Source of the DNA: Desulfobacteraceae bacterium
Lineage (GTDB): Bacteria; Desulfobacterota; Desulfobacteria; Desulfobacterales; Desulfobacteraceae
Assembly (NCBI GenBank): GCA_016743945.1
Contig: JADGFI010000027.1
Span: forward strand, 1-64,000
Length of the DNA: 64,000 nucleotides
Direction: 5' to 3'
This document shows positions 7,512 to 15,900 of this stretch, piece after piece (position 1 is the first letter of the stretch; each line of letters opens with the position of its first letter). The translations under genes and the position numbers were made by a program. The notes beneath the pieces are model-generated. The model was not told the DNA's origin. It ran no database searches and worked only from the letters and a program-made list of their open reading frames with translations.

Positions 7512-8558
7512 TTATGCTGCATCTTGAGCAACATTTTTATAAAATGGGTTATACGATTGATCGCTTACCCATAACCGATGCAACAACACTGTAAGCTTGC
7601 GGGCTACAGCTACCACTGCACGTTTTTTTGCATTTTTACCACCTCGGACAACTATTGATATTCCATAATTGCGCAAATCACTTTCAGGGCCAAAAGGACC
7701 GAGAATGTATTGGCCACAACTAACAAGCAATGATCTTAAATATGTATTCCCTGCTTTGCTGATTCTTAATTGTTTATCGCATTTCCCGGACTGGTCTCGG
7801 CGTGGGGTTAATCCCAAAAAAGCCCCAACCTGTCGACTTTTTATAAAACGATGGGGGTCGTCTATTGTCAAAATAAATGCCAACGCTGTAACAGGGCCAA
7901 CTCCTGGTACTTCAAGCAATGATTTCGTTTCCGGATATTTCTGGCACAGCTTATTAATTTGACGATCCAGTTCCTTGACCTGCTGGGTCAGAAGATCAAT
8001 GGTCAATAATAATGGTGCAAGTGATTCTTCTAATTCCGGAGGTATGTGGTCCGGTGCTCGTTTTGAAAAACTGGGGGTACTGCATTTGGGGATTCTATAA
8101 CCACAGGTTTTTGTTACGCTCCGGACATGATTGATCAATCGGACACGGTTTTGAACCAAGGCATCCCTTGCTTTAATAACTCCCAAATCAGCATATGCCT
8201 GCTTGTCTCGATGCTTTACCGGCCACATTAACCTGGGTTCAACTCTGCAAACCATTGCCAGTATTCTTGCATCTCGTTTGTCAGATTTATCATTACAATC
8301 CCAGATTATGCGTAGTTTTCGTGGGTTGCCAACATACACTTTGCAGCCAATTTCTTTTAACAGTCTACTTATCCAGGGTGAATGTGTACCGGCTTCAATG
8401 GCAACGGTTGCTTTAGGATATTGAGAGAAAAATTCTACAAGGGAAAATTCATTATTGCTGATGGTTCTCATTTCTATTTCATCGCCATCTTTATCCAAAA
8501 CTACCACCACATGGCTCTGGTCTTCTAAGTCCATCCCAATTGTGATATCCTTTTTCAT
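7512..8558 (-). CDS. IS110-family transposase, copy 1
   Basis: This 348-residue protein is a normal length for the family. The N-terminal RuvC-like DEDD domain begins ITIGMDLEDQSHVVVVLDKD and includes VAIEAGTHSPW and KSDKRDARILA. The C-terminal Tnp_IS116/IS110/IS902 domain has LLEVPGVGPVTALAFILT, ISKAGNTYLRSLLVS (the catalytic Ser region) and RGGKNAKKRAVVAVARKL. IS110 elements lack terminal inverted repeats and use a bridge RNA encoded in a non-coding end to choose donor and target. The ends of this copy cannot be set from one sequence. It is not closely related to the second IS110 transposase at 11861. The ORF is intact. Confidence 0.95.
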   Translation of the reverse strand: MKKDITIGMDLEDQSHVVVVLDKDGDEIEMRTISNNEFSLVEFFSQYPKATVAIEAGTHSPWISRLLKEIGCKVYVGNPRKLRIIWDCNDKSDKRDARILAMVCRVEPRLMWPVKHRDKQAYADLGVIKARDALVQNRVRLINHVRSVTKTCGYRIPKCSTPSFSKRAPDHIPPELEESLAPLLLTIDLLTQQVKELDRQINKLCQKYPETKSLLEVPGVGPVTALAFILTIDDPHRFIKSRQVGAFLGLTPRRDQSGKCDKQLRISKAGNTYLRSLLVSCGQYILGPFGPESDLRNYGISIVVRGGKNAKKRAVVAVARKLTVLLHRLWVSDQSYNPFYKNVAQDAA

Positions 8559-9116
8559 GGCTGGTTTCCCTCCTTTTTTTGCAGCTATATGACTGCGTAT
8601 TTAAAAAAGTGTGAGTGTAATTATACCATAATTTTAGGGTAGCAGCCTTCTCATCTTATCTGTAATTGGTTGCTTTTTTTATATTTTTCAGACCACAATA
8701 TTTTGTGTGCCACAATCTTCAATTCTGCTGGCATGAAAATCAACTTATTTGGAGATAGAGTTTCCCCCAAAAGACTCAACTCCCAAAAAAGAAATGCCCC
8801 AAATAAGCCCGATAAATCTTCTGGTAGACATTGCCATCCATTCGCAGGGAACTCCTTTAAAGCAAGATGTGAAGCCGCCAGGATTGACATCATAACAAGC
8901 CCTTGCAGAGACATTTGGGAAGAGACACAAAAATGCCCTCAGAATACTGGAGAGCCTTGGCTGTAGCGGCGAATTCGCCGGGCTGAATTTTCAGCCCGGG
9001 GTCTTATGTGGATGGAAATGGTCAAAAAAGACCCATGTACAAAATGACACGGGATGGTTATTCTCTGGTTGTTATGGGGTTCACTGGAAAGATGATATTA
9101 GAGCAACAGATATATT
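8559..9116. other. Intergenic region with double hairpin near 8968-9001
   Basis: The first about 100 bases upstream of the transposase may encode the element's bridge RNA. A 78-codon frame at 8731-8964 has no ribosome binding site and no clear family. Two hairpins stand side by side: GGCGAATTCGCC (8968-8979) and CCGGGCTGA-ATTT-TCAGCCCGG (from about 8979 to 9000). They have no T-tract. They lie beyond the stop of the minus-strand DUF2845 gene and could end its transcript. Confidence 0.4.
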
Positions 9117-9509
9117 TCAGTCGCTGCCCTTTTCCCCGGTTTCAATTTTGATCAATTCTCCATTCTGGAAGGTCAGATATCGTATAAACATATTGGAACC
9201 AAGATTATAAGTCCAACGCTCCATTTTTATCGGGGATTCGAGTCGTTTGGGAGCTATATATCGCTCAGTTTTGTAATCGTATACTTGCACAATAGTACCA
9301 CCGTGGCCTTCTTCCCATTGATCCCGTTTGCTCGGTTGATAGCACATATCCAACACCTCTGCTTTGGTGTCTCCTATAGATACGATACGCCCTTGGCACC
9401 GAAGGTTTTTGGCTACTGCGACATTGTTTTGAAACGACAAAACACAAATGAATAAAAAAAGTAATGTTATTTTATGGAATTTCTTATGCTTGATTGCGGA
9501 TTTATTCAT
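9117..9509 (-). CDS. DUF2845-domain secreted protein
   Basis: This 130-residue protein has an N-terminal signal peptide (hydrophobic HKITLLFLFICVLSF, cleavage likely after AVA near residue 33). A DUF2845 domain follows: LRCQGRIVSIGDTKAEVLDM with the conserved Cys and GD, then MERWTYNLGSNMFIRYLTFQ and the closing ENGELIKIETG-like strand. Proteins of this family are exported, small and of unknown function in Gram-negative bacteria. The ORF is whole and is the best-preserved non-mobile gene between the two IS110 copies. Confidence 0.85.
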   Translation of the reverse strand: MNKSAIKHKKFHKITLLFLFICVLSFQNNVAVAKNLRCQGRIVSIGDTKAEVLDMCYQPSKRDQWEEGHGGTIVQVYDYKTERYIAPKRLESPIKMERWTYNLGSNMFIRYLTFQNGELIKIETGEKGSD

Positions 9510-9552
9510 TCACTAAATTTAAACCCTAATGGGGTATTTTCAAGCTATGGAA

Positions 9553-9780
9553 TCAAGTAATCAATATATCAATCAGAAGCTCAATCCGCATTTCTTGTGC
9601 CATTTTGGAAACAGAATTAAATGGATTCTCAAAGAATATATCGAACGCTTCAGGGCTAATTATTTGAGGCCCAAAGATATCAACGAAGTCATCATAGTTA
9701 AGGCCTGTTTCCTCACAATGTTCGTGTATAACCTGTTTTAATTCTTCAAAATTGGGATCATCCATAATTACAAGATACAT
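9553..9780 (-). CDS. Small acidic hypothetical protein
   Basis: Up to 75 residues, or 70 if the second Met (MDDPNFEELKQVIHE) is the start. It is strongly acidic and reads as a helical protein with a central NYDDFVDIFGPQI. There is no clear ribosome binding site ahead of either start, no known family, and no partner. Coding-like composition is the only support. Confidence 0.35.
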   Translation of the reverse strand: MYLVIMDDPNFEELKQVIHEHCEETGLNYDDFVDIFGPQIISPEAFDIFFENPFNSVSKMAQEMRIELLIDILIT

Positions 9781-10015
9781 GAAAACTTAAAAATGTCAAA
9801 AATAATAGGTTAGGAAGTCGGCTGTCATTCCACCTTGGTTACGGTTGCTTATATATTATCAACTTTAATATGGAAACATGGCTGGGGATGATGCCCTTGG
9901 TCTATATAGTTTAACGGTAAATCTCACAGGCGCAACTCGTCTGCCTCCGGTGTAGCGTCTTATTCGCCTCCTATTGATTGTATTCCTCTCCGATGGAGCG
10001 AATTTGACCCACAAC
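9781..10015. other. Gap downstream of the serine hydrolase
   Basis: A minus-strand frame reads through here and into the hydrolase gene, but I see no start or family for it. GGTCTATATAGTTTAA at 9899-9914 recurs with one change at 13733-13748, in each case downstream of a minus-strand gene. I see nothing else. Confidence 0.35.
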
Positions 10016-11293
10016 CTACTGGCGGAGCAAAAAATTAGAAGAGGACTCGAGTCTAAGGTGATTGATAATAGCGATGGCCCTTGCACGATTGTCGTTTCCC
10101 TTGGCGACTTCCCAATTAACTGCCCAATCGGACAGGAAAACGATCGAGAGACCATTTTTCAGATCGCTGTACCCCTGCTGACCATAGGAACCGCTTGAGT
10201 AAATCACATCGTTTTTCACGATGTAGTAGGATTGGGATCCATATTCCACGCCCGGAAAGGTTGAGTCAGCCAGCGGGTTGGTTTTCGAGAACTTGGATTT
10301 TTTAATGTCCGTCACCGAAGCGTAATAACTCTTAGGCGCCTTGCCTTGGGCTATCCATTGGTGGAAGAACGCATAATCACGAGCCGAAGTGCTGATGCCG
10401 TAACAGGGCGAGTAGGTGCCGTCGCTGGTTAACGCGATCGACCCCTCATGGTTGGCACCTATGGTTACGTAAAGATCAGAGAGGAGTTCCGGAAGTTTCT
10501 TGCCGCTTGCCTTCTCGGCCAAGAGACCAAGTGTGTCGGTATTCATGTCACTGTATTGCCAGGTTTCCCCTGGCTTCTTGTTGGCCTTGGTCTCTGTTAT
10601 TAAGGCCCTGTGCCCTCGGGGCTTGCCACTTTGGAGCCCGATTTCGATTTCCCAGAGCTGGCCCAGAGCACCTGGTGTGTGGAAGTCCAATAACTGCGGC
10701 ATTCCGCTGGTGTGATCGAGCACCTGCTGCACAGTAGCCACGCCCATGGAAGTGCCCTTAAAGTCGGGGAGAATGTTCTCAACTTTGACGTCGAGCTTTA
10801 TCTTGCCTGCATCGACCAATTGATGAACAAGAATGGCAGCGTAAGTCTTGGCCGCTGATTGCAGGAGGTTCGTATCGGTAACGTTGAACCCGTTATCGTA
10901 GAACTCGGCCAGAATTACGTTATCCTTCAAGACGACGAACCCTTTCACCTGGGTGTCGACCATCGAATCGAGGAAGGACTTTCCGTCCTGGTACTCAGTA
11001 TTTAGATCCAAGCGATCCTGCGCCAGTTTAAGTTCAGCTGGATTCTTTGACGGGCTAATCTTAGCAGTACCGTGCAAGGCAAATTCATCCCAGTGAGCGC
11101 TGACATGTTTGTAGTATGGCCACTTCTGCTGGTTCTTCGGAGTAATGTCATCTCGCGTGAAGGGCTTATAGAAATCCTGTACGTCAAAGCCTGATCCGAA
11201 AGCGGAAGGCTCTTCGGCTTCGACGGTGGGACATGCGCTCATAATTGCGAAAGGAATAACAATAGTTGCAATAAATTGATTTATGATTTTCAT
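10016..11293 (-). CDS. Serine hydrolase, beta-lactamase/NylB-like lipoprotein
   Basis: This 425-residue protein has a signal sequence ending in a lipobox-like IMSAC (Cys21), so it is probably an anchored periplasmic or outer-membrane lipoprotein. The beta-lactamase (class C/penicillin-binding) fold is shown by SAAK (146-149) and a YSDMN motif near 244, with a Gly-rich SSGSYGQQGY near the C-terminus in place of KTG. It resembles 6-aminohexanoate-dimer hydrolases and other amide or ester hydrolases more than true beta-lactamases, so its substrate is unknown. Codon use is visibly less AT-rich than its neighbours', suggesting separate acquisition. It stands alone. Confidence 0.85.
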   Translation of the reverse strand: MKIINQFIATIVIPFAIMSACPTVEAEEPSAFGSGFDVQDFYKPFTRDDITPKNQQKWPYYKHVSAHWDEFALHGTAKISPSKNPAELKLAQDRLDLNTEYQDGKSFLDSMVDTQVKGFVVLKDNVILAEFYDNGFNVTDTNLLQSAAKTYAAILVHQLVDAGKIKLDVKVENILPDFKGTSMGVATVQQVLDHTSGMPQLLDFHTPGALGQLWEIEIGLQSGKPRGHRALITETKANKKPGETWQYSDMNTDTLGLLAEKASGKKLPELLSDLYVTIGANHEGSIALTSDGTYSPCYGISTSARDYAFFHQWIAQGKAPKSYYASVTDIKKSKFSKTNPLADSTFPGVEYGSQSYYIVKNDVIYSSGSYGQQGYSDLKNGLSIVFLSDWAVNWEVAKGNDNRARAIAIINHLRLESSSNFLLRQ

Positions 11294-11488
11294 TTATTAC
11301 CTCTTTTTGGGTTGTGAGTTATGGAAGGCGAACAATAAGTTCATTATTTTTTTTTGTATAACTTCGATTGGCAGGTAACCATCACAAATTACCAAAAAAG
11401 AATGGGAGTGGCAACATCTTACTTTAATAAAAATCTATTTTCTAACAGGATAACACTCAGATTATCATGACAAACAGAATTATGGATA

Positions 11489-11550
11489 ATTCAAATATAT
11501 GGGGAATAGACATAATAAAATCAATCAAAATGCCGTTAAATTATATTGGA
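11489..11550 (+). repeat. About 60-bp dispersed repeat, copy 1
   Basis: It starts ATTCAAATATATGGGG and ends TATATTGGA. It aligns over its whole length with 15229-15289: the first 15 bases are identical and about three quarters of the rest agree, with a single one-base gap. Each copy lies 90-200 bases upstream of a minus-strand cargo gene. The gap between copies contains IS110 copy 2 and a two-gene module. Confidence 0.6.
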
Positions 11551-11629
11551 TCAACTTGATTTTTGTTTAGGCCCCGGGAAGGATTTTTTTTTTAAAATCT
11601 GCTAAAATGTGATCTATATATTGGTACCA

Positions 11630-11708
11630 TGAAAGAAATAGATATCGTGAGTGTGTGTGAGCCTTTAGGCGAGCTCACACACACTCACGATTCTATTCTT
11701 TGGTATTA
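11630..11708 (+). other. Long perfect hairpin upstream of IS110 copy 2, with a small in-frame ORF
   Basis: ATCGTGAGTGTGTGTGAGC (11644-11662) pairs base for base with 11673-11691 around a 10-base loop, a 19-bp perfect stem. Imperfect pairing extends outward (TACCA/TGGTA, AAGAA/TTCTT). An ATG at 11630 opens a 26-codon frame that runs through the stem to a TAA at 11708. It lies in the non-coding end ahead of an IS110 transposase, the zone where bridge RNA is encoded in the IS110 group, so it may be part of that RNA or a guard against outside transcription. GGAGGGG-CTCCCC follows at about 11761. Confidence 0.6.
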
Positions 11709-11860
11709 AATATTTATATTCGAACAGCTAATCATAGTTTAAAATACCAACAGCAAAAAGGAGGGGCTCCCCTAATAATAAACATCCGATTTAAATCGGT
11801 GTTAGAGTTACTATATCAATCTGCTATAAAGCAGTTGAAGAACTTAAGGAGGGGAACCCC

Positions 11861-13309
11861 ATGAGAAAACGAAACATTTATCGTAACCAAAGTCAAGAAA
11901 TTCTTAGCCTTTTTGAGTCTGCAGGAGACAGGAACAAAGTTATGTGCATCCCAATGGATTATGCAAAAAAAGATCACGTTGTTATGTTTTGCCATGGCAA
12001 CGGGGATATCCTACGAAAACCGTTTTCAGTCAAGAATTCGTTGGAAGGCAAAAATTATCTGCTGAATCAGGTTAAAAAATCCTGCCAGCACCGTGGAATT
12101 GCCAGTCAGCATGTCTTTTTCGGAGGTGAAGACTGCGGCTCTTATGCTGATAATTTTATTGCAGCTTTACGTTCAGACAGTTGGGTAGTTGCCGGAGTAA
12201 ATGCCTGTGATGCAAAGAAGCATCGTGATAACAAACAGGCAAGCACGGATATCCTGGATTTACTGGGGATCTGTAAAATGCTTCTCGAATACAAAGGGAA
12301 CTGCTCTCCTGCCCAAACAGGCATTTATTGGAATTTACGAATGCTGGTCCAGCAAAGGCGAAAACTGGTTCAAATGATGACTGGGGTTAAACGTAGAATT
12401 CACTTCCTTGTTGATCAGATCTTCCCTGGTTTTTTGAACGAAAAAAAAAGTGGGATTTTTCCATTCTCAAGGGGATCATTAGCGTTGATGAGTAATCGGT
12501 TCAGCGTGCACCAAATCTGCCGGCGTAACCGATCGACACTATCCCGGTTTCTGGCCCGTAATTTAGTTCATCATGCTGATCTCTGTGCGGAACACCTCCA
12601 AAAATATACATGTCAGGTTCTCCAGCCACCGGCAAAATATATTGCAACCCTACAGCTTTCCTTACAACAACAGGTCAAGCTTTTTGTCTGCCTTCAGGAA
12701 AATATTCATCAGTTGGAAAAGGAAATTGCTGAACATTTAGCCCAAACCCCTGGTGCTTTTTTGACCAGTATCCGGGGCATCGGGATCGTTTTAGCTGCTG
12801 GTGTTTGTGCTGAGATTGGTGATCCGGATAAACAGAAATCTTTAAACCAGTTGGTTTCATATGCCGGCATTGTTCCAAGGATTAAACAAACTGGTGGGGT
12901 CCAGGGCAAAACTAAAGTGAGAAAAGTGGCAAAACGCTGCAATCGTATCCTTAAAGACTATGTTGTAAGATCGGGTTACCATATAGGGATAAATGGGCCT
13001 GAAGAGTTAAAGCTTGATCACAAGCGACGAGGTGCACAAGGGCAGCATGCAGGTTTTGGCATGAGCAGGCGATACCTGCGGATGGCAATGTGCTTGATGC
13101 GAACGTCTCAAACGTATCTTCCTAAAAGTCTGCGAGATACAAGGACCCCTAAGAAGGAAAGGGCTCATTTTTATTTATTAACCTGGTCCACATTTCGTGA
13201 AAAATGGAAAAGAAAAGATGCATTAGAGTTTGCCTTTGATAAAGATAGGCCATTAGGCCAGTGGCGCAATGTTGTACAGACTCTTTATGGCATAGAGCTT
13301 GGATTATAA
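11861..13309 (+). CDS. IS110-family transposase, copy 2, long type
   Basis: At 482 residues it is longer than the usual 320-400. The N-terminal RuvC-like half has CIPMDYAKKDHVVMF and FFGGEDCGSYADNF, then the long coiled linker (about 165-320). The C-terminal domain shows IRGIGIVLAAGVCAEIGDP, LVSYAGIVPRIKQTGG and VVRSGYHI around the catalytic Ser. A C-terminal tail of about 70 residues has no counterpart in copy 1. AAGGAGGGGAACCCC is an excellent ribosome binding site. Intact and recently active in appearance; it is unrelated in detail to the transposase at 7512, so two separate IS110 lineages have landed here. Confidence 0.93.
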   Translation: MRKRNIYRNQSQEILSLFESAGDRNKVMCIPMDYAKKDHVVMFCHGNGDILRKPFSVKNSLEGKNYLLNQVKKSCQHRGIASQHVFFGGEDCGSYADNFIAALRSDSWVVAGVNACDAKKHRDNKQASTDILDLLGICKMLLEYKGNCSPAQTGIYWNLRMLVQQRRKLVQMMTGVKRRIHFLVDQIFPGFLNEKKSGIFPFSRGSLALMSNRFSVHQICRRNRSTLSRFLARNLVHHADLCAEHLQKYTCQVLQPPAKYIATLQLSLQQQVKLFVCLQENIHQLEKEIAEHLAQTPGAFLTSIRGIGIVLAAGVCAEIGDPDKQKSLNQLVSYAGIVPRIKQTGGVQGKTKVRKVAKRCNRILKDYVVRSGYHIGINGPEELKLDHKRRGAQGQHAGFGMSRRYLRMAMCLMRTSQTYLPKSLRDTRTPKKERAHFYLLTWSTFREKWKRKDALEFAFDKDRPLGQWRNVVQTLYGIELGL

Positions 13310-13784
13310 ATAAACACAGGCCTGGCTTCATTTTTATAGTTTGAGATTTCAAAATTTATGCGGGCAGGATGGCTATTTTTATATTGTCGTATTACTTCGG
13401 ATAAATGACGGCTTACTTTAAAATGTTTACCATGTCCGCTCCAATATCAAAATATGGCTCAAAGGTGCTCTGATCCTTGAATTTATATTGAGAGATCTTG
13501 TTGTACCAATATGCCAAAATTGGACATAAGGGATATGGGATTCCACCATAAAGGCAGAATTTTGAGAATCTATGATTAAAAAAAAATCAAGCCGGTTTCA
13601 TGCGTGTTAAAAAAACCGACAAGAATCGGAGAGGTGTAATATGGCCTAAAAATAAAAGAGAAAAAAGGGGTTGATTTCCTTCTGGTACTTTATAGAATGG
13701 AAGTTGAAAGAATGCCGTTTGGTGCTATCTCAGGTTTATATAGTTTAATCTTTGAACATCTGCGGCTTGCCTGTCAGCGTTTAG
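13310..13784. other. Non-coding region after IS110 copy 2
   Basis: No convincing gene. It includes CCGACAAGAATCGG, a small hairpin near 13617, and GGTTTATATAGTTTAA at 13733-13748, the second copy of the string at 9899. The right end of the IS must lie within it but cannot be placed. Confidence 0.4.
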
Positions 13785-14195
13785 TTATGTGTTTTCTTGT
13801 CTTCTATTCCCTGTGAACCTATACACTCGCTTTGTAACCTTTCGACCTTCACCCCCAACAGACAAATCTACAGACACACCATCGGTGCCTATGCCTGCGC
13901 GACCTTTTCCTGAGCCTTCATAATATTCTTCGATTTCTACTTCTTCGGCATTTTCAATTCTATGTGCAATTGCAAGCTCTTGAGCAACTTGAGCTTGAAT
14001 TTTTGCCATGTGCAAAGAAATCTCTTGCCGCTTGGCTTCTTCCGTTAACTTAGACAATTCGCCGCTTTGCGATGCCGTTTCAGCATCTTTTGCAGAATCT
14101 AATAACACTCCTGCAACTGGACCAATAATAGGGGTAGATTTTGCCATTGCCATTATAGCTTTTTCAAATACAACCATTATTGCATTGGTGTCCAT
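13785..14195 (-). CDS. Hypothetical protein, second gene of a two-gene module
   Basis: This 136-residue protein matches no family I can name. The N-terminal 35 residues are a hydrophobic helix pair with STPIIGPVAGVLLDSAKDA. A charged helix rich in Lys, Glu and Gln follows (45-100), and the tail is Gly-rich (GSGKGRAGIGTDGVSVDLSV) and basic at the end. It could bind a membrane peripherally. It lies 19 bases after the 309-residue gene on the same strand, so the two are probably one transcript. Carriage on a mobile region suggests cargo, possibly defence, but this is inference. Confidence 0.6.
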   Translation of the reverse strand: MDTNAIMVVFEKAIMAMAKSTPIIGPVAGVLLDSAKDAETASQSGELSKLTEEAKRQEISLHMAKIQAQVAQELAIAHRIENAEEVEIEEYYEGSGKGRAGIGTDGVSVDLSVGGEGRKVTKRVYRFTGNRRQENT

Positions 14196-14214
14196 TTATT
14201 TAATTCCTTTTATT

Positions 14215-15144
14215 CTATTCATTGTTTTTTTTAGAATTTAATTTATACATATGAATATATTCAGTTGCCCAATCACTAAATTGATAAATTACAATACTCT
14301 TTTTGTTTTTTAAAAGTTGCATTGCACTATCACCAGCAATTTGTGACAATAATCCAGGGAATTTACCAAAAGCAACATCTACAATCTTTGGCATAACAGG
14401 TATAATATTAAATGATACACACTTACTCGATAAAATATCTTTTCCTTTTTCTAATAAAATCAATCCTTTCCTTTTTATATCTTCAATCGTTTTATTCTTA
14501 TCTATGGCTGCCTCTTCGAGGTTTTTGTGTGAGATCGCATACGTTGAAAATGTATTGCTTTCCAATATAATCCGCAGTCTATTTACTTCATCCTTTTCTA
14601 CTGTAGATGACGGAACGGGCAACAACACATTTGTAGATTTCAATTGAGAAATAATATTTATTATCGGAATAGAAAGCTCAGGGGGCAAATCCTTCTTTAC
14701 CTTAGAAATTGAAGGAATTCCACTCACGTTAAGAACCGAGGCATTGTTTTTCATAGCCATGATCAAATCAGAAACGAATGACATAATCATAACTACTTTC
14801 TGTGACTCTTCCTCAGAAACATATCGGTTAAAAACTTCTATGACCTCTGGTATTATTTTAGCGCTTGATTCGTTTGGTTGTTTTAATCGGTTAATTAAAA
14901 ATTGGTCGCCAGGGTATTTAACCTTTGGATCAATCATGGTTACAAATTCGTTTATACCTCCTTGAAAGGCTGATACAAAAAGCATCTTTTCTATAGGTGT
15001 AACATTTTTATTAATTTTATGTTCTTGCTCTTCTAAATCTGATATCCCACCGTCAAATTTACCAGCTAAAAATGCAGATTCGAGTACTCCCAAATATCCT
15101 CGCTTCAATTCACAACTCCTTAATTTTAGGGTGGAAACTATCAA
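14215..15144 (-). CDS. Hypothetical protein, first gene of a two-gene module
   Basis: This 309-residue soluble protein is mainly helical with no motif I recognise. It has no signal peptide. Its first residues are uncertain: MIVSTLKLRSCELKRGYLGV, where the rather basic start may extend beyond a later true start. It pairs with the 136-residue gene downstream. The dispersed repeat copy at 15229-15289 lies about 85 bases upstream of its start. Strongly AT-rich, unlike the fragments that follow at 15300. Confidence 0.55.
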   Translation of the reverse strand: MIVSTLKLRSCELKRGYLGVLESAFLAGKFDGGISDLEEQEHKINKNVTPIEKMLFVSAFQGGINEFVTMIDPKVKYPGDQFLINRLKQPNESSAKIIPEVIEVFNRYVSEEESQKVVMIMSFVSDLIMAMKNNASVLNVSGIPSISKVKKDLPPELSIPIINIISQLKSTNVLLPVPSSTVEKDEVNRLRIILESNTFSTYAISHKNLEEAAIDKNKTIEDIKRKGLILLEKGKDILSSKCVSFNIIPVMPKIVDVAFGKFPGLLSQIAGDSAMQLLKNKKSIVIYQFSDWATEYIHMYKLNSKKNNE

Positions 15145-15228
15145 TGATTTTTTGCTAATTGTAAATTTTCAAAAAGTAATATTTATCAGTTATCAAAAGT
15201 ATCTCTGATTATCAATTCATATTTTTCG

Positions 15229-15289
15229 ATTCAAATATATGGGAAAAGACATTTTCACATTAATCAACAATCCTTTACACTTTATTGGA
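15229..15289 (+). repeat. About 60-bp dispersed repeat, copy 2
   Basis: It starts ATTCAAATATATGGG and ends TTTATTGGA, aligned with copy 1 at 11489-11550. It marks the junction between the AT-rich two-gene module and the less AT-rich stretch starting near 15290. Confidence 0.6.
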
Positions 15290-15435
15290 GATAATCATTC
15301 CCCGCTGAAAAATGCAAAGGTAAAATATTGCCGCCCGCCTATAATTGTCCGGGCGGGTCCTTCCCATAGGGCGCATTATGGGTCAGCGAACGCACTTTCT
15401 CTCACTTCATATGAAAAATTTGGGGGACCCCTGCA

Positions 15436-15612
15436 ATGGCTAATAAAAAAGATTTGCCATTCCAGTTAAGCCAAAGCCAGGCGGCGGGATTACATGAAAC
15501 GGCATTACCGAAAATAGTGGATGAATTTATTAATCAGAAAATTGGCCTTTGCATCCTTTCCGCCCCTGGCCCAGGGGAGACAGGGCAAGCGTATAATCAA
15601 GTCTGGGCATAG
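15436..15612 (+). CDS. Short ORF, possible phage-gene remnant
   Basis: A 58-codon frame starts MANKKDLPFQLSQSQAAGL and reads like the N-terminus of a real protein for about 35 residues before degrading in character. It sits in a 450-base stretch of clearly different composition from the AT-rich genes on both sides. I read it as the broken start of a phage or element gene. The ribosome binding site is weak. Confidence 0.3.
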   Translation: MANKKDLPFQLSQSQAAGLHETALPKIVDEFINQKIGLCILSAPGPGETGQAYNQVWA

Positions 15613-15900
15613 AGGCATATGTACCATCCTCTAAAGTATTCATATAATCCCCATGAGGGCGCGGGGAAAAGCAAAACCACGATTTGTTTTGTAAAGCTGG
15701 TGGTTGGTTGGTCCTCCCCTGAAAAAGAAAAATCCTTGTCATATGACCTGGGTTTTTTGTTGCCGGGAGTTTAATATATTAATTGCCTTATTTTGCGAAA
15801 ACCCTTTTCAGGGCGGTTATTAATATATATTCTTGATTTTTAACGACTCGCTCTTGGGCAACTCGAAGCACAGCTTAGTTTTACCTTTAACAGGGGTTTG

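Larger units (their letters stand above)
11294..11860. other. Non-coding region between the hydrolase and IS110 copy 2
   Basis: This gap holds the hydrolase promoter, repeat copy 1 (11489-11550), the 19-bp hairpin and probably the left end of IS110 copy 2. AAGGAGGGG occurs twice (about 11758 and 11847), the second serving as ribosome binding site for the transposase. No other gene is seen. Confidence 0.5.

Noticed and set aside
8731..8964. 78-codon frame starting MKINLFGDRVSP, considered as a FlgM relic
   Set aside because: Only the first residues resemble such proteins, and there is no ribosome binding site.
9865..10155. Minus-strand 96-codon frame overlapping the end of the serine hydrolase
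   Set aside because: It shares bases with the hydrolase in another frame and has no ribosome binding site or family.
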